Both the position numbers and the translations under genes were made by a program. This document shows, piece by piece, positions 36,960 through 47,676 of a stretch of 64,000 bases of DNA (position 1 is the stretch's first letter; the number at the start of each line of letters is the position of its first letter). Location of the stretch: positions 1,672,001-1,736,000 of the forward strand of contig NC_092335.1 in assembly GCF_046630445.1 (NCBI RefSeq). The letters are read 5' to 3'. The notes beneath the pieces were generated by a model. That model was not told the origin of the DNA and ran no database searches. It was given only the letters and a program-made list of their open reading frames with translations. The DNA is from Rutidosis leptorrhynchoides (lineage: Eukaryota; Streptophyta; Magnoliopsida; Asterales; Asteraceae).

Positions 36960-37558
36960 TATACATTATTATAAAGCGTGTGCCAATAATCATACGTGTC
37001 AATTTCTTAGCTATATAGTTATGTGTTTTACTTGCGATTAATCGTACGGTATTATGTGCGTATTTATGTATATTGCGTAATTATGTATTGAATTGTTACT
37101 AAAGTTTAATTTTCTGCAAATATAAGATATGGGTTGTGCATACTTTTGCACATGTTGCATTCTTTTTGTCCAAATCTTTCAAGTGGCTTACTACTAGCTA
37201 TTAAACTATGATAATCATCAATATTGCGGTGTTATTTGTGTTTTTAAAGATTTACCACATACCAATGCTTTCAGTAATATGAGATTACGTTTATCACGAA
37301 CTGCATGTTTGCGAATTCAACCTTTGAACATCCATGTCTATCATAGGGAAACCTTCTTGATGCTATCCCATCTAAACTATATCATAAGTTGGTCATATGT
37401 GTTGGGAGGGGCGGATCTATCATGGGGCAACCGGGGTCATCTGCCCCCGACGATCGAAAATTAATCGCGAATTTTTTTTTATTATATAAGTTCATATAAA
37501 AATGATATTGGACTATATGGTATTAAAATAAGTGTAGAAAATAAACAGTAAGACTATT

Positions 37559-37620
37559 GTAGCTTAGTTGGTTTGAGTTCCTTGTTTGCAATTCGTAAGG
37601 TTGCTGGTTTGATCCCTGCA
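37559..37620 (+). other. tRNA-like segment 1
   Basis: TAGCTTAGTTGG resembles an A box and GGTTTGATCCC a B box, at tRNA-like distance. No clean acceptor stem, so this is a tRNA-derived remnant, not a gene. Confidence 0.5.
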
Positions 37621-37702
37621 TTTATCATATATTTTTATAATATACTCTTGTGTCTAGAGCTACAGAGTTATAAAATGTATAGGATGAAATATAGAATTAT
37701 GT

Positions 37703-37765
37703 TGTGATCAGCTGGTTAGGCTTCTTGCTAATGAAGTATAGTTTGCAGGTTCGATACTTGCAGTA
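37703..37765 (+). other. tRNA-like segment 2
   Basis: TGATCAGCTGGTTAGG (A-box-like) and GGTTCGATACTTG (B-box-like) about 40 bases later. It repeats the layout of segment 1 about 145 bp downstream. Confidence 0.5.
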
Positions 37766-38074
37766 GTTATTTTTTTAACATAATTTTCTAATGCACTTTT
37801 AGATATGTTTTTATCAAACTTTTGCTCCCGGTAAAAAAATTCTCTGGATCCGCTACTGTGTTGAGTAATCAGAATTTTGAATGACTTGTCATTTGTTACA
37901 AATTATTAACCATTGTTTGGCTCAACCAATGATATTTGTAGACTTTGTTAGGAGAGTTTGATGATAGCCAATGATAACTTTGATTAGCGTCAAACTAAGT
38001 CGAAGTCATAAACGAAAGCACATACAAGGACGATCAATCAGAAGATGAAAAATAAAAGAGCTACCATCCCTAGA

Positions 38075-38106
38075 GCCGTGCATATGCACGGCCAAAATCC
38101 TACTAG
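38075..38106 (+). other. Helitron H3 3' terminus with hairpin
   Basis: 18-bp perfect palindrome GCCGTGCATATGCACGGC, spacer CAAAATCCTA, then CTAG and T. Confidence 0.8.
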
Positions 38107-38493
38107 TATATTAATAGAAAGTCGAACTAAACCAACAATTTCATACAAAACAAAGAAAAATGTATCACTCAATCCCTCCCTCCCTCCCTCCCTCATGTAA
38201 CAAACAAAAACATATCATTTCACATTGGAATCCGTTCAACAATCACACAAGACCCTTGAGGGCCATCAAGTGTTGATTGATAAAACTGTACTCTATTAAA
38301 AAAGAATATTCGTTGACAAAAGTACAAGCATCCAAAGCACACCCTTCATTCACTTTTCTTTATTTAATTTTAATTTAAAATAAAATCAATCATCAAAAAT
38401 CAGATAAAAACTGAACCACAACAATAAACACGCTATCTCCGTCGTCGTCGACGACCACTAGTACCGGAATATTTGTTTCATCGATCACTGGAA
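38107..38493 (+). promoter_or_regulatory. promoter and 5' UTR region of the At3g49140-like gene
   Basis: About 390 bp between the Helitron end and the start codon. It contains a pyrimidine tract of five CCCT units (about 38173-38194), common near plant transcription starts, and a CGTCGTCGTCG stretch at about 38440. No clear TATA box was picked out. The Helitron therefore ends within the proximal promoter. Confidence 0.45.
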
Positions 38494-41400
38494 ATGCTGG
38501 TAATTGAACCGACCACCGCCTTCCGTCTCCCCACCGACCGTTTTGCTCGTGATTGCCGTCTTCTTTCACACTTTCGCAACATCTTCATTCCCTGGTACAA
38601 TTATTATTAATCATTTGCTAATACTTTTGCTTCTGTCAATTTGATTTTTTTTTTTTTTTTGTATATTTAACTGATTTTAGCTATTAAATAGTACTGTATA
38701 ATAATTGTGGTAACGTGTTTTGTCTGAATCTTCTATCTATTTTGCTAGTAATAATAATAAGATCATTACTAGTAGAAGAAACAACAGAATTAGGGCTTCA
38801 GCAGAGGAGGTATCAGGTGGTGGTCCAGTGAAACAAGCGAAACCTCAGCGGTATCATCCGTCTGAGGACATTTCGGATTCACAAGATTCCGCCGATGAGA
38901 ATGGGGATGCTATACTCGGACCTGCTGAAACTAGCAGGACTGTTATCGAGGTCTTTCTAGCATCATATCATCATATTGCTTTTAAAGTTCAATTATTATT
39001 ATTATTATCATTATTATTGTAGCAACAAGTGTATTTGATTGTAGTTATATCTTTACTCGAAATACTTAATTCAACCTTATGATCAAAAAGCAACCAACCA
39101 AGCGAGTAAACAAAGTCATCTTAAATACAACTACTGTGTATATATTAAAAACATTTGGGCAAAGCTGGAGACCTTGCGTACTTCTCATCCAATATATCGA
39201 AAAATGTGTCATGTGTCACGTGGGAAATTGATTGCAAACATTTTATTTGATCAGGTAAATAGCAAGGCAATGCTTATGTTTTCAGGCCTGGTAAGTGATG
39301 GGGTACATGAAAATATTTTCTGGCCTGATTTGCCTTATGTCACCGATGAACATGGAAGTAAGTTATCACGCCAAACTGACATTAATTTCGTATAAGTATT
39401 TGATTTTGAAAAATTATTTGCATGCTCAATTTCCTTCTATGATACCTCAGATGTATACTTTCAAGTGAAAAATGATGAAGACATTCTTCAAACCCTTACA
39501 TCCGAGGATACCCTTGTGGTAAGGAACACGAACTAGATATGGCTCTACCTATTAGTAACCAGTTATCACCTTTATTATATACTTATATATATTCAAAACA
39601 TGCAACATGTCAGTAAAGTCTTGACTAACTCTGTAAATGACATCTGAAATACCTATTGTAAAGTACATTACTTTTTGAATTAGTCGCATCTAAAGAGTAA
39701 AGAAATTTATTGTTATGTTTATTAACCAATAATAAACTCAATGCAGCAAGTGATTATAGGTTTAGATACATCTGAAATGGTCAGCGAGATGGAGTTGATA
39801 GGTCAAGCCGAAAATGATTTTGATACGGAGGAAACTGACGATGATGATGATGATAGCGAAGTGGATGAAGATGATATTGATGAGGAAGATGTTTCTGATG
39901 ATGACAACGATGAGAGTGGTGGCTATGAAAATGTGACACCTTCATTGCTTTTATTTATATTTGTATTTCTGTTTTTTTTCTTCTATCATTAGCAATGTCG
40001 TTATAACTTTCTATGCGTTGACTATATGTCTTAGGAATGGGTTTCACTTCTAGAAGATGAGGAAGATGACGAGGATCCTGGCGACTGGGCAAAGTTGGAA
40101 ACCATGCGTTCTTCTCATCCAATGCATTTTGCTAAACAGTTGGCACAAGTAAGCATTGGTTCAGACAGTTTTCTGACAGTTAGCAAAAGGGGAAGTCGGC
40201 CAGGTTGGTTGGGTAATGAGTCAAAGCAAGCTTGATTTGAAACAGTCATTTTTAGTGTGCTTGGGTTAGGATTACCCACAAACAGTTCATGATCATTTAA
40301 AAAAAAAAAAAAAAAAAAATATTAACTTGTTAATATAATACAGTAATGTTTAAAGAAGATAAAATTATTACAATAACAATCTAAGTCTTTGAACAAAAAG
40401 GGTGGAGTAGGTTTTTTATATTGGTAATGGACTAATGGGGGATAAACTAGAACCTACATCAATCCATTAATTGTTAACTGTAAATGGGTCAAAAATACCA
40501 CCTCTGCTGTTCCATTGTAAAGAACTACCACAAATGTGTTATATATACATGGGGTTTTGCCTTTTTGCTAATTTGAGGTTGACAAGTAGTCTGTTCATGC
40601 ATCTTGTATTATTTTGTTTTGTTTTTTTTTTTTTTTTTCCTACATTAATGGTAGGGTCGGTTTCCAAGTATCACTTAAATATTCACCGCCGCCATTTGTT
40701 GATTTTGGGTAAACATTATTGTGGTTTATCAGTTTGTATCAGATGATCCAGTAGACTACATGGACCAGCCTCCTGCTGGTCTTGCTATTCAAGGTGTACT
40801 TAGACCTGCATTTGTTGAAGAAAGTTCTGTCATAAACAAGTATATGATTGACAGTCAGTCTGACAATGATGAAGAAGAAGTAGAAGAAGAAGAAACGAAT
40901 CAGGTTTCTGAAGGTGAAGAGGAGGAAGAAGAAGATATAGGTGTTGTCAATGGCCATAGGCATGAAGATGGTCCAAATACAAAAGAAGAAGAAGAAGAAG
41001 AAGAAGAAGAAGAAGAAGAAGAAGAAGAAGAAGAAGAAGAAGAAGAAGAAGAAGAAGAAGAAGAAGAAGAAGAAGAGGAATTGCCGAAAGATGAAAATTC
41101 AGTAAATGGGACTTCATTTTATAAGCTAGAGATTGTAAAAATTCATTTAATCTCAGCACATGGGAATCAGGTATATTATTTTGGGATATTGATCTGGAAC
41201 GCTGCAAAAAATGTGTTAAAATCTTTTTAGTGACTTGTAGTAGCTTCATTTAATTTGGGTGGATTTTGACATGTTCATATAAGTAACAATAGTATATGGG
41301 TTTATTACAGACATTTGTGGAAGTGGAAGATTTCAGGAGGGCTCAACCTGATGCGATAGCCCATTCGGCTGCCAAAATTATATCACGTCTTAAATCTGGT

Positions 41401-42173
41401 GGAGAAAAGACAACCCAAGCACTTAAATCATTATGTTGGAGATGCAAGGGCCTTCAAGTCGAGGTAATATCTATCTATCTACTACTCTCTCTATCTTTTT
41501 GTCTTACAAGATTCTTGTTGATATTCAAAATAATAGTCTCGTAGTAATATTTATTTATGTTCAAGTTTATATGTACGTTTCTATTAATGCCCCCATCCAT
41601 AAATTTGGTGGTCCTGTCCTGTCCGTATTTTGATTGATTGTTTATATTAACTCCGGGGTAGTATAAATTATTAATTAAATTAATGCTCCATGATATGATA
41701 TAGTAATTATGTGAGTTTAGACTGAAACGTAATACTGGCAGGAAGTAGCTGTTATTGGTGTGGACACCCTGGGATTTGATGTAAGGGTGTGCTCTGGAAG
41801 ACAGGTTCAAACATTGAGATTTGCATTCAAAAAAAGGGTAAACTATATCCCAACACTTCTCAAATAAATATAAATAAATAAATAAATGATATAATAATAA
41901 TAATAATAATAATCAGTACTACTACATTTCTTTGCATGCTTAATAGTACTCCTGTAATGTAATTACGTTTGTTTGAGTTCCTTATATATAATAAGTTATT
42001 GATAATACATACATTTGAATATATATGTATGTCACTTAGTAACAAACAGATCTGTTGCAACGCAGGCCTCTTCAGAGTACAGTGCTGAGAGACAGTTGAA
42101 TAACTTACTATTTCCAAGAATCTCAGGGGGTAAACGACAGAAGCATAAAGAAGCCCATCAAACGGAATTGTAA
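38494..42173 (+). CDS. At3g49140-like protein, predicted plastid-targeted, ten coding exons
   Basis: Exons read by eye with GT-AG borders and kept phase: 38494-38594, 38749-38950, 39255-39357, 39451-39518, 39747-39932, 40035-40148, 40733-41170, 41311-41463, 41742-41837, 42066-42173; 522 aa. The N terminus is basic and Ser/Arg-rich with IRASAEE near residue 55, like a chloroplast transit peptide. Conserved blocks: MFSGLVSDGVHENIFWPD, VYFQVKNDEDILQTL, DWAKLETMRSSHP, MDQPPAGLAIQG, FRRAQPDAIAHSAAKII and SEYSAERQLNNLLFPR. From memory these match Arabidopsis At3g49140, a protein of unknown function. Asp/Glu-rich linkers lie in exons 5-7, with a very long Glu run in exon 7. No PPR motif is visible although that label exists for the family. 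Exon 1 is the least certain. Confidence 0.85.
39157..39207 (+). repeat. exon-6-like fragment in intron 2
   Basis: GCAAAGCTGGAGACCTTGCG and the following ACTTCTCATCCAAT closely resemble exon 6 (GCAAAGTTGGAAACCATGCG, TTCTTCTCATCCAAT, about 40088-40126). It is not needed in the gene model and reads as WAKLETLRTSHP in one frame. Confidence 0.7.
40984..41076 (+). repeat. (GAA)n coding microsatellite
   Basis: About 30 GAA codons in a row in exon 7, giving a poly-glutamate tract between HEDGPNTK and LPKDENS. The frame is kept on both sides. Confidence 0.95.
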
Positions 42174-43250
42174 TCCAATCAAGTGCCGGAAGTATAACAT
42201 ATCTGTAGGCAAACCTACCTTTGTGTTCATTAATTAATTAATTATGTACAGTCTGCTCAGTTTCATCATTCTTTATGAGTTATAATCTTATTAACAGACA
42301 GATGATTGTAAGATCAACACCACTTAACAACAATCATCATGTACTTGATCATTCCAAAGTTCCCTCCATGTGTTTGTTCAATAAGTAAGTAACACCATTG
42401 GACACAACCCTTACCAACAAATCATTATTCATTATTCAAGTTAAATGTACGTATCATGGTTGTTTTCCCTCTTATTTACACAATCACCTTTGCTGCGTAA
42501 TTTAAATGAGCTCTGATCAAATGCGGAAATAACAAGGCTAGAGCTGACACACAACATCGAGTTCATATATAGAGTTTATTGAAGCTAGGGTTTGGCCAAG
42601 TGACAGAATTGAACAGTAGGATGAGTTGTCATGAATTTGACACCTATGTAAGGAAGTTAACGGTGGTTGGAGAGATTGACCACGGTGGCTTGAGAAGAAG
42701 ATTGGTGTAACTAATGGATTGGTGATTGGTTAATTAGGGATTTGTATATCATCTGCAACTCATCCCACCTCAAAGTCCCTTGGAAGCAACAACATCATCT
42801 TTCAAGTTAATTGAAACTGGCTTCATAACACCACTAACTACCGAATCATTAACCATCTCCACCGGACAATTAACAAGTCCGGAGCTAACCCAATACCACC
42901 ATCAACAACCGGTGGAGCGGAGAGGCTGCCACATTGAATACCACAGCCAATACTACCACCATCTGTTGCCTTTTCTACCCCGGAATCGCCCAGACAAGAG
43001 AACTTGACTAAAAAATCAGATATAAAAAATAAGCCAATACTAAAATATCAGCAAATACTGCCACAATGTTAACTTATCACACTTTCTTCCGTGATATAAC
43101 AAGCTCAAAAAGATGAAAACAACGGCGAATGCTAGAATCCAAAAGAGGATCATTGGGAGGTCTTATACTCTTATAGTATAAGTAGGTATGACTTTTTTAA
43201 AAAAAATTTATTTTTTCTTTGTGAAGAAAAAGGTGTACAAATATGACTTA
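42174..43250. other. 3' flank of the At3g49140-like gene
   Basis: Probably 3' UTR for the first few hundred bases, then intergenic DNA. A 75-codon open frame at 42780-43007 is His/Gln/Thr-rich and without a recognisable domain. I do not call it a gene. Confidence 0.5.
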
Positions 43251-43379
43251 TCACTATATACATTAGTATTAGTATATACATTAAAAGAGAGTCTCGATTA
43301 GTTAATAATTGTTTTCAAAACCTCCTTAATCACCATTAGATTAGAAAATTACAGCATAATACCCCCTTAATCCAACGTC

Positions 43380-46228
43380 TGATCATCCACTTTAAATATT
43401 AGCTAATAAATCATTATTGATCAAAATTATACCCTTTATATCTTCTTCATCTCTTCCAGACCTATCTTCTTCATCTATCATTCTTCTTCCAGACCTTTGT
43501 GGTTTATCTAGCAGTTGTGGTAATTAGGGTTTGGTGTTTTGACTTTTTATGATGTTTTGCTTGTTCAAAACTTGCTAGGGTTGCACGGTTTCAGAATTAG
43601 GATACTTATGGATAACGGGATTGGTAAGGGTGAGATTATGATGCAGTCAGTAATAGATATAGTCCATCTAACTTTAAGTTTGTGGTTTAAGTTGCTGCTT
43701 TCCTATTTTGTTGTATCGAATTTACCAGGTGGAAACCAAGCTAAAGATTAAGCCATCAAGATTTAGCTACTTATCTGTTAGTATTAAATAAATTTGATAT
43801 TTGTAGGAAATTTGTTATGCATAACAGGACTGTTAAAAACATTGTTGCTTTTGATGTTGATTACATGGATTCACAGTTGTGTGCACTTAGGTGCATTTTC
43901 ATCCTTTGGTTTTTAATTTGTTTTGTTATATAAAATTTAGATTTGTCTATAAAGCAATTGCTGGTCACGTATTCTAGGTTGAATTTTATGTTCTTGCAGC
44001 GTGGGTCAATGCATCTATTTCCTTGAATCTTATGTAACCTGACCTTTTTATTGATCGAGTTCACGAGTATCAGAAAGGAAGGGACGTAAGTGAACAGGTC
44101 ACGACCTCTTATCTGACCATGACCTCTTATCTGACCAGGTATCTATCTATCTGGCATCTCTATTGCTCAATACCTGTTTTGGTGCAAGTTCCAAATACAA
44201 ATGGGATAATGGGGTTGGTTAGAACTTGCGAATTGTACGAAAGGTCATGGTGTTTGGTCCAGTCATCTTTCTCGAGTATTTTTCACTACACATGTTATAA
44301 GTGCAAGTTATAGTTTTGTTTTCATCAACATTGTGGATCATGCTGAGCCTCTGTGGGTGTGCTTTTGGCAGATCGACTTTAATGGACTACTGAGTCATTA
44401 TTGTAATCATCATACTGCAGGTATTCACAAAGGTTATGTATAAAAATTTTAAAATTTGCTGGTCTAAATTTATTCTTGTATCTTTTTATACTACTTCTTA
44501 GGGCTGGTGTGCTTGCGATGAAGGCATGAAGCCCATAAGCACTTGATAGAGGTGGAAAAATGGGCGGGTTGGATAATGGGTTAAAACAAGGATAAATTAA
44601 TGAAGATGAATAAGGATCAAGCAGTTCATCTACTTCTTATAACACCAAGTCTTCTCAGGCTTACAATGTTGCCATTACACTTGCCTCTTAAGAGGACCTA
44701 ACTCCGAATTTATAACTTACCACTACCTCAACAATTTACTTGCGGTAAGTTACGTTTTTACTACTATAACTCAACACTACTGCTCAATTTATAACTTACC
44801 ACTACTATTCAATTAATAACTTACCACTACTATTGGATTTAAATTGTGTGTGTATCATGGGTTGATAGTATGGGCCTTAACTTGATGCAATGGTGGTAGG
44901 GTAACAAAGTGAGAGTGGGTCCTTCAGCTGGGTTAACGGGTCAAAACAAGTATGACGACAACTTCAAAATTATTACATTAATATTTTGGTGTGTTTATGG
45001 ATCAAGTGTTTTCTGGATTATGGTAGGTGCGTTATTAGGGATATACGAAGATAATCAGCGAGAAGGTAAAAATTATGTAGGCTATCAATTGTGAAGTTGT
45101 AATGGACTTATGGTTGAACTTGCAATCTGCGAGAAGGTAAAAATTATTACTTTTTTGGTTACTATATGTGACTTATCTTTTATAAGTAATTGATTTTTTG
45201 TTATTGTGCATGATTGACGGTCAGGTACTTTCACTCACTTGGGTTCTTGATGGTAATTGGTGGGTGACAATCCAACTCATGTAAAATATAAATGCTCCGT
45301 GTTTACATAGTGTCTAATGTACCCATTTGGCTTATATGCTCTTAATTAATATAGTCAAATATGTATTTTAGAGCAAAATAGAATGGGTCAGATGAGGTGA
45401 AGGTGCAAATGATCTTTAACTATCGATACATTCCTCTCATTCATGAATGTATCGATAGTAATGCCTCTTCTATGTTATTTTGCAGGTTATCCTATCTTCA
45501 ATTGACTCTGGCAGATACATATAGTGCACTATTACATGAGGGAACACTCCCGGAGTTCCAGTGATTCCTCATGTTCAATGTTGGAGTTATATTAATCTAT
45601 TGTGACTGCTATTGTTAAGTTTAAAGATCGCAAACTTGGTGGGGCCGTAAATAATTAAATGAGCCATTTTTGGTATGGCTGATCCGCACAACTCATAAGT
45701 ATTATTGTGTCAAATAAGATATATTTGTGTATGCCTTTCTACCATCACAAAATCGAAAATCAAATCGAAAATCTGGGCTACGGTATGTTTAATCGCATTG
45801 TACAACTGTTTTTTTAGTGTATTTTTGGTATTTTTAATTTAATGAAAGTTTGTTTATGGTTGTTTGTCTAATTCAAACCATAAATCTACGTATATGTATT
45901 TTTAAATTCATTCTCAAATATCAATTTCAATGGCGGTGATAATGTAGACAAATATAAACAATATAATAAAATTTGTTCATAAACATAAGAGTGAAAGGGA
46001 ATAAATAAGTTATTCTTTCATTTAATAGCATCCATCGAGTAGCACCGCAACACCAGAGTAAATAAATGAAATAAGGTTGGAGCATCGAGGGGTTCGATAT
46101 TTATAGAACATAAGGTATTAATTTGGTTTCAGAGATTTTACATGCATTCAAGAATTACGTTAAAATTCTCATTATAGGTGTTAATATGTGCGGCTTTTAT
46201 AATTAATCAAGTAATTTATTACAATATG
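43380..46228. other. Helitron H2 body
   Basis: No intact gene seen. Contains a direct repeat GACCTCTTATCTGACCA at about 44103-44137 and the TTACCACTACT repeats at 44708-44835. The stretch 46100-46228 is homologous to H1 (reverse of about 20490-20720). Confidence 0.55.
44708..44835. repeat. short tandem repeats TAACTTACCACTACT
   Basis: Three clear copies of TAACTTACCACTACT/C plus degenerate ones, spaced about 28-70 bp, with CAATTTAT or CAATTAAT between. Confidence 0.8.
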
Positions 46229-46920
46229 TAGGGTTTTGGGTTTAGGTTTAGGATTTAGATTATAGGGTTTAGGGTTTATATTTTAGGGCTTAGGGTTTAG
46301 GGTTAGGGTTTAGAGTTTTTAGGGTTTAGGTTAGGGTTCAGGGTTTAGGCTTTAGAGTTTAGATTTAGCGTTTAGATTAGAGTTTAGGTTTAAGGTTTAG
46401 GTTAGGGTTTGGTTTAGATTTAGGGTTTAGGGTTTCGATTTTAGGTTTAGAGTTTAAGTTTATGGTTTTGGGTTTATATTTAGGGTTTGGGGTTTAGGGT
46501 TTAGATTCTAGGGTTTTGGGTATAGATTTAGGGTTCAGGGTTTAGGTTTAGGGTTTAGAGTTTAAAGTTTAGGTTTATGATTTAGATTTAGGGTTTAGGT
46601 TAGAGTTTAGGTTTAGGGTTTATATTTAGCGTTTAGGGTTTATGGTTTAGATTTTAGGGTTTGGTGTTTATGGTTTTGGGTTTAGATTTAGGGTTTAGGG
46701 TTTAGGTTAGGGTTTAGATTTTAGGGTATATGGTTTTGGGTTTAGGTTTAGGGTTTATATTTTAGTGTTTAGGGTTAGGGTTAGGGTTAGGGTTTAGAGT
46801 ATATAAGGATTAGGTTAGGGTTTTGGGTTTAGCGTTTAGATTTAGGGTGTAGGGTTTAAAGTTTAGGTTTAGGGTTTTGGGTTCGATTTAGGGTTTAGGG
46901 TCTAAATTTTGGGTTTAGAT
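46229..46920 (+). repeat. telomere-like repeat array in Helitron H2
   Basis: About 690 bp of degenerate TTTAGGG, GGGTTTA and GATTTAGGG units, same orientation relative to the Helitron as the array in H1 but over twice as long. Confidence 0.92.
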
Positions 46921-47267
46921 TGTAATGCATATATTTACCATCCACAAGCAATTTTATAAAAGTATTGGCTGTGTTTACCCTTACTACAACTTTAATGTCA
47001 AGTAATTTGTGTTGTTAACCTATTAGCAATTGTTAACAAAATACCGGTGCAATGCACAACCCATTAATATTATTGTGTAGATTTCGTAATAGTACAGTAT
47101 GTTGATAAAAGTATTTGTTGTTTGTAAAAGTATTTGTTGCCACTTACTGTATGCAGGTACCTGGTAAAAGTATCTATTACATATCATATACTCCGAAATC
47201 AAAGAAAAGATACGAGTACATGAAACCTTATGCTTTACTTTATGACAACAATTTTTTTAACCAATCC

Positions 47268-47283
47268 CGCGAATTCGCGGGTC
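47268..47283 (+). other. first Helitron 3' hairpin of H2
   Basis: Perfect palindrome CCCGCGAATTCGCGGG, identical to that of H1, with about 100 bp of homologous sequence before it. No CTAG follows at the expected distance (TCTTTTCTTG instead). Confidence 0.8.
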
Positions 47284-47676
47284 TTTTCTTGACGAAATGG
47301 ATGTTAGCATTTTTATAGTGTTGCACTTTCAATCTTATTTTATATGTATTGTTTTTAGGTTTAAAAAACCTACATTGATTATAAGTCAGGTAACACTATT
47401 ATTGCAATTGAATCAATTTATTATAAACCTAACAAATACTATACAAGATATAGTGATTCATACAAGTCAATGGTGATTCATCCCTAAAAAAATCTCCGGC
47501 GAATTCGTGAGCCCATATAATGGGTCAATTCTTGTGACGCTCATGCTAATGAAATAGTTATATATGTATCTATTTAGTATTTCCAGCCATGATAAAAAAA
47601 AAATCGCTAAATTTCAGCTTCGTATGTACTTTTACTCATAAGCATTTCTTATTACAACCCTTTGATAGTTAGATAT

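Larger units (their letters stand above)
37406..37858. mobile_element. small hAT-like element with tRNA-like segments
   Basis: Inverted ends GAGGGGCGGATC at the left and, reverse-complemented at the right, CAGTAGCGGATCCAG. The GGGGCGGATC type of end is common in small plant hAT elements. Flanks share only TGTTG (37402-37405 region and 37859-37863), so the 8-bp duplication is imperfect. The interior holds two tRNA-like stretches (37559-37620 and 37703-37765). No transposase. Confidence 0.55.
22105..38106 (+). mobile_element. Helitron H3, non-autonomous, with nested insertions
   Basis: The start TCTTATCTTACTACTATATAAG, preceded by A, is of the usual plant Helitron 5' type; a start at 22110 is equally possible. 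The end is the palindrome GCCGTGCATATGCACGGC (38075-38092), ten bases, CTAG (38103-38106) and T. Removing the hAT with its gypsy leaves about 2.3 kb. No Rep/helicase frame is seen. The hairpin differs from that of H1 and H2, so it is another family. Confidence 0.65.

Noticed and set aside
37559-37765. Two functional tRNA genes
   Set aside because: No clean acceptor stems or anticodon arms; better read as tRNA-derived repeats.
42780-43007. 75-codon His/Gln/Thr-rich frame downstream of the At3g49140-like gene
   Set aside because: No domain, no splice or promoter context; likely chance.
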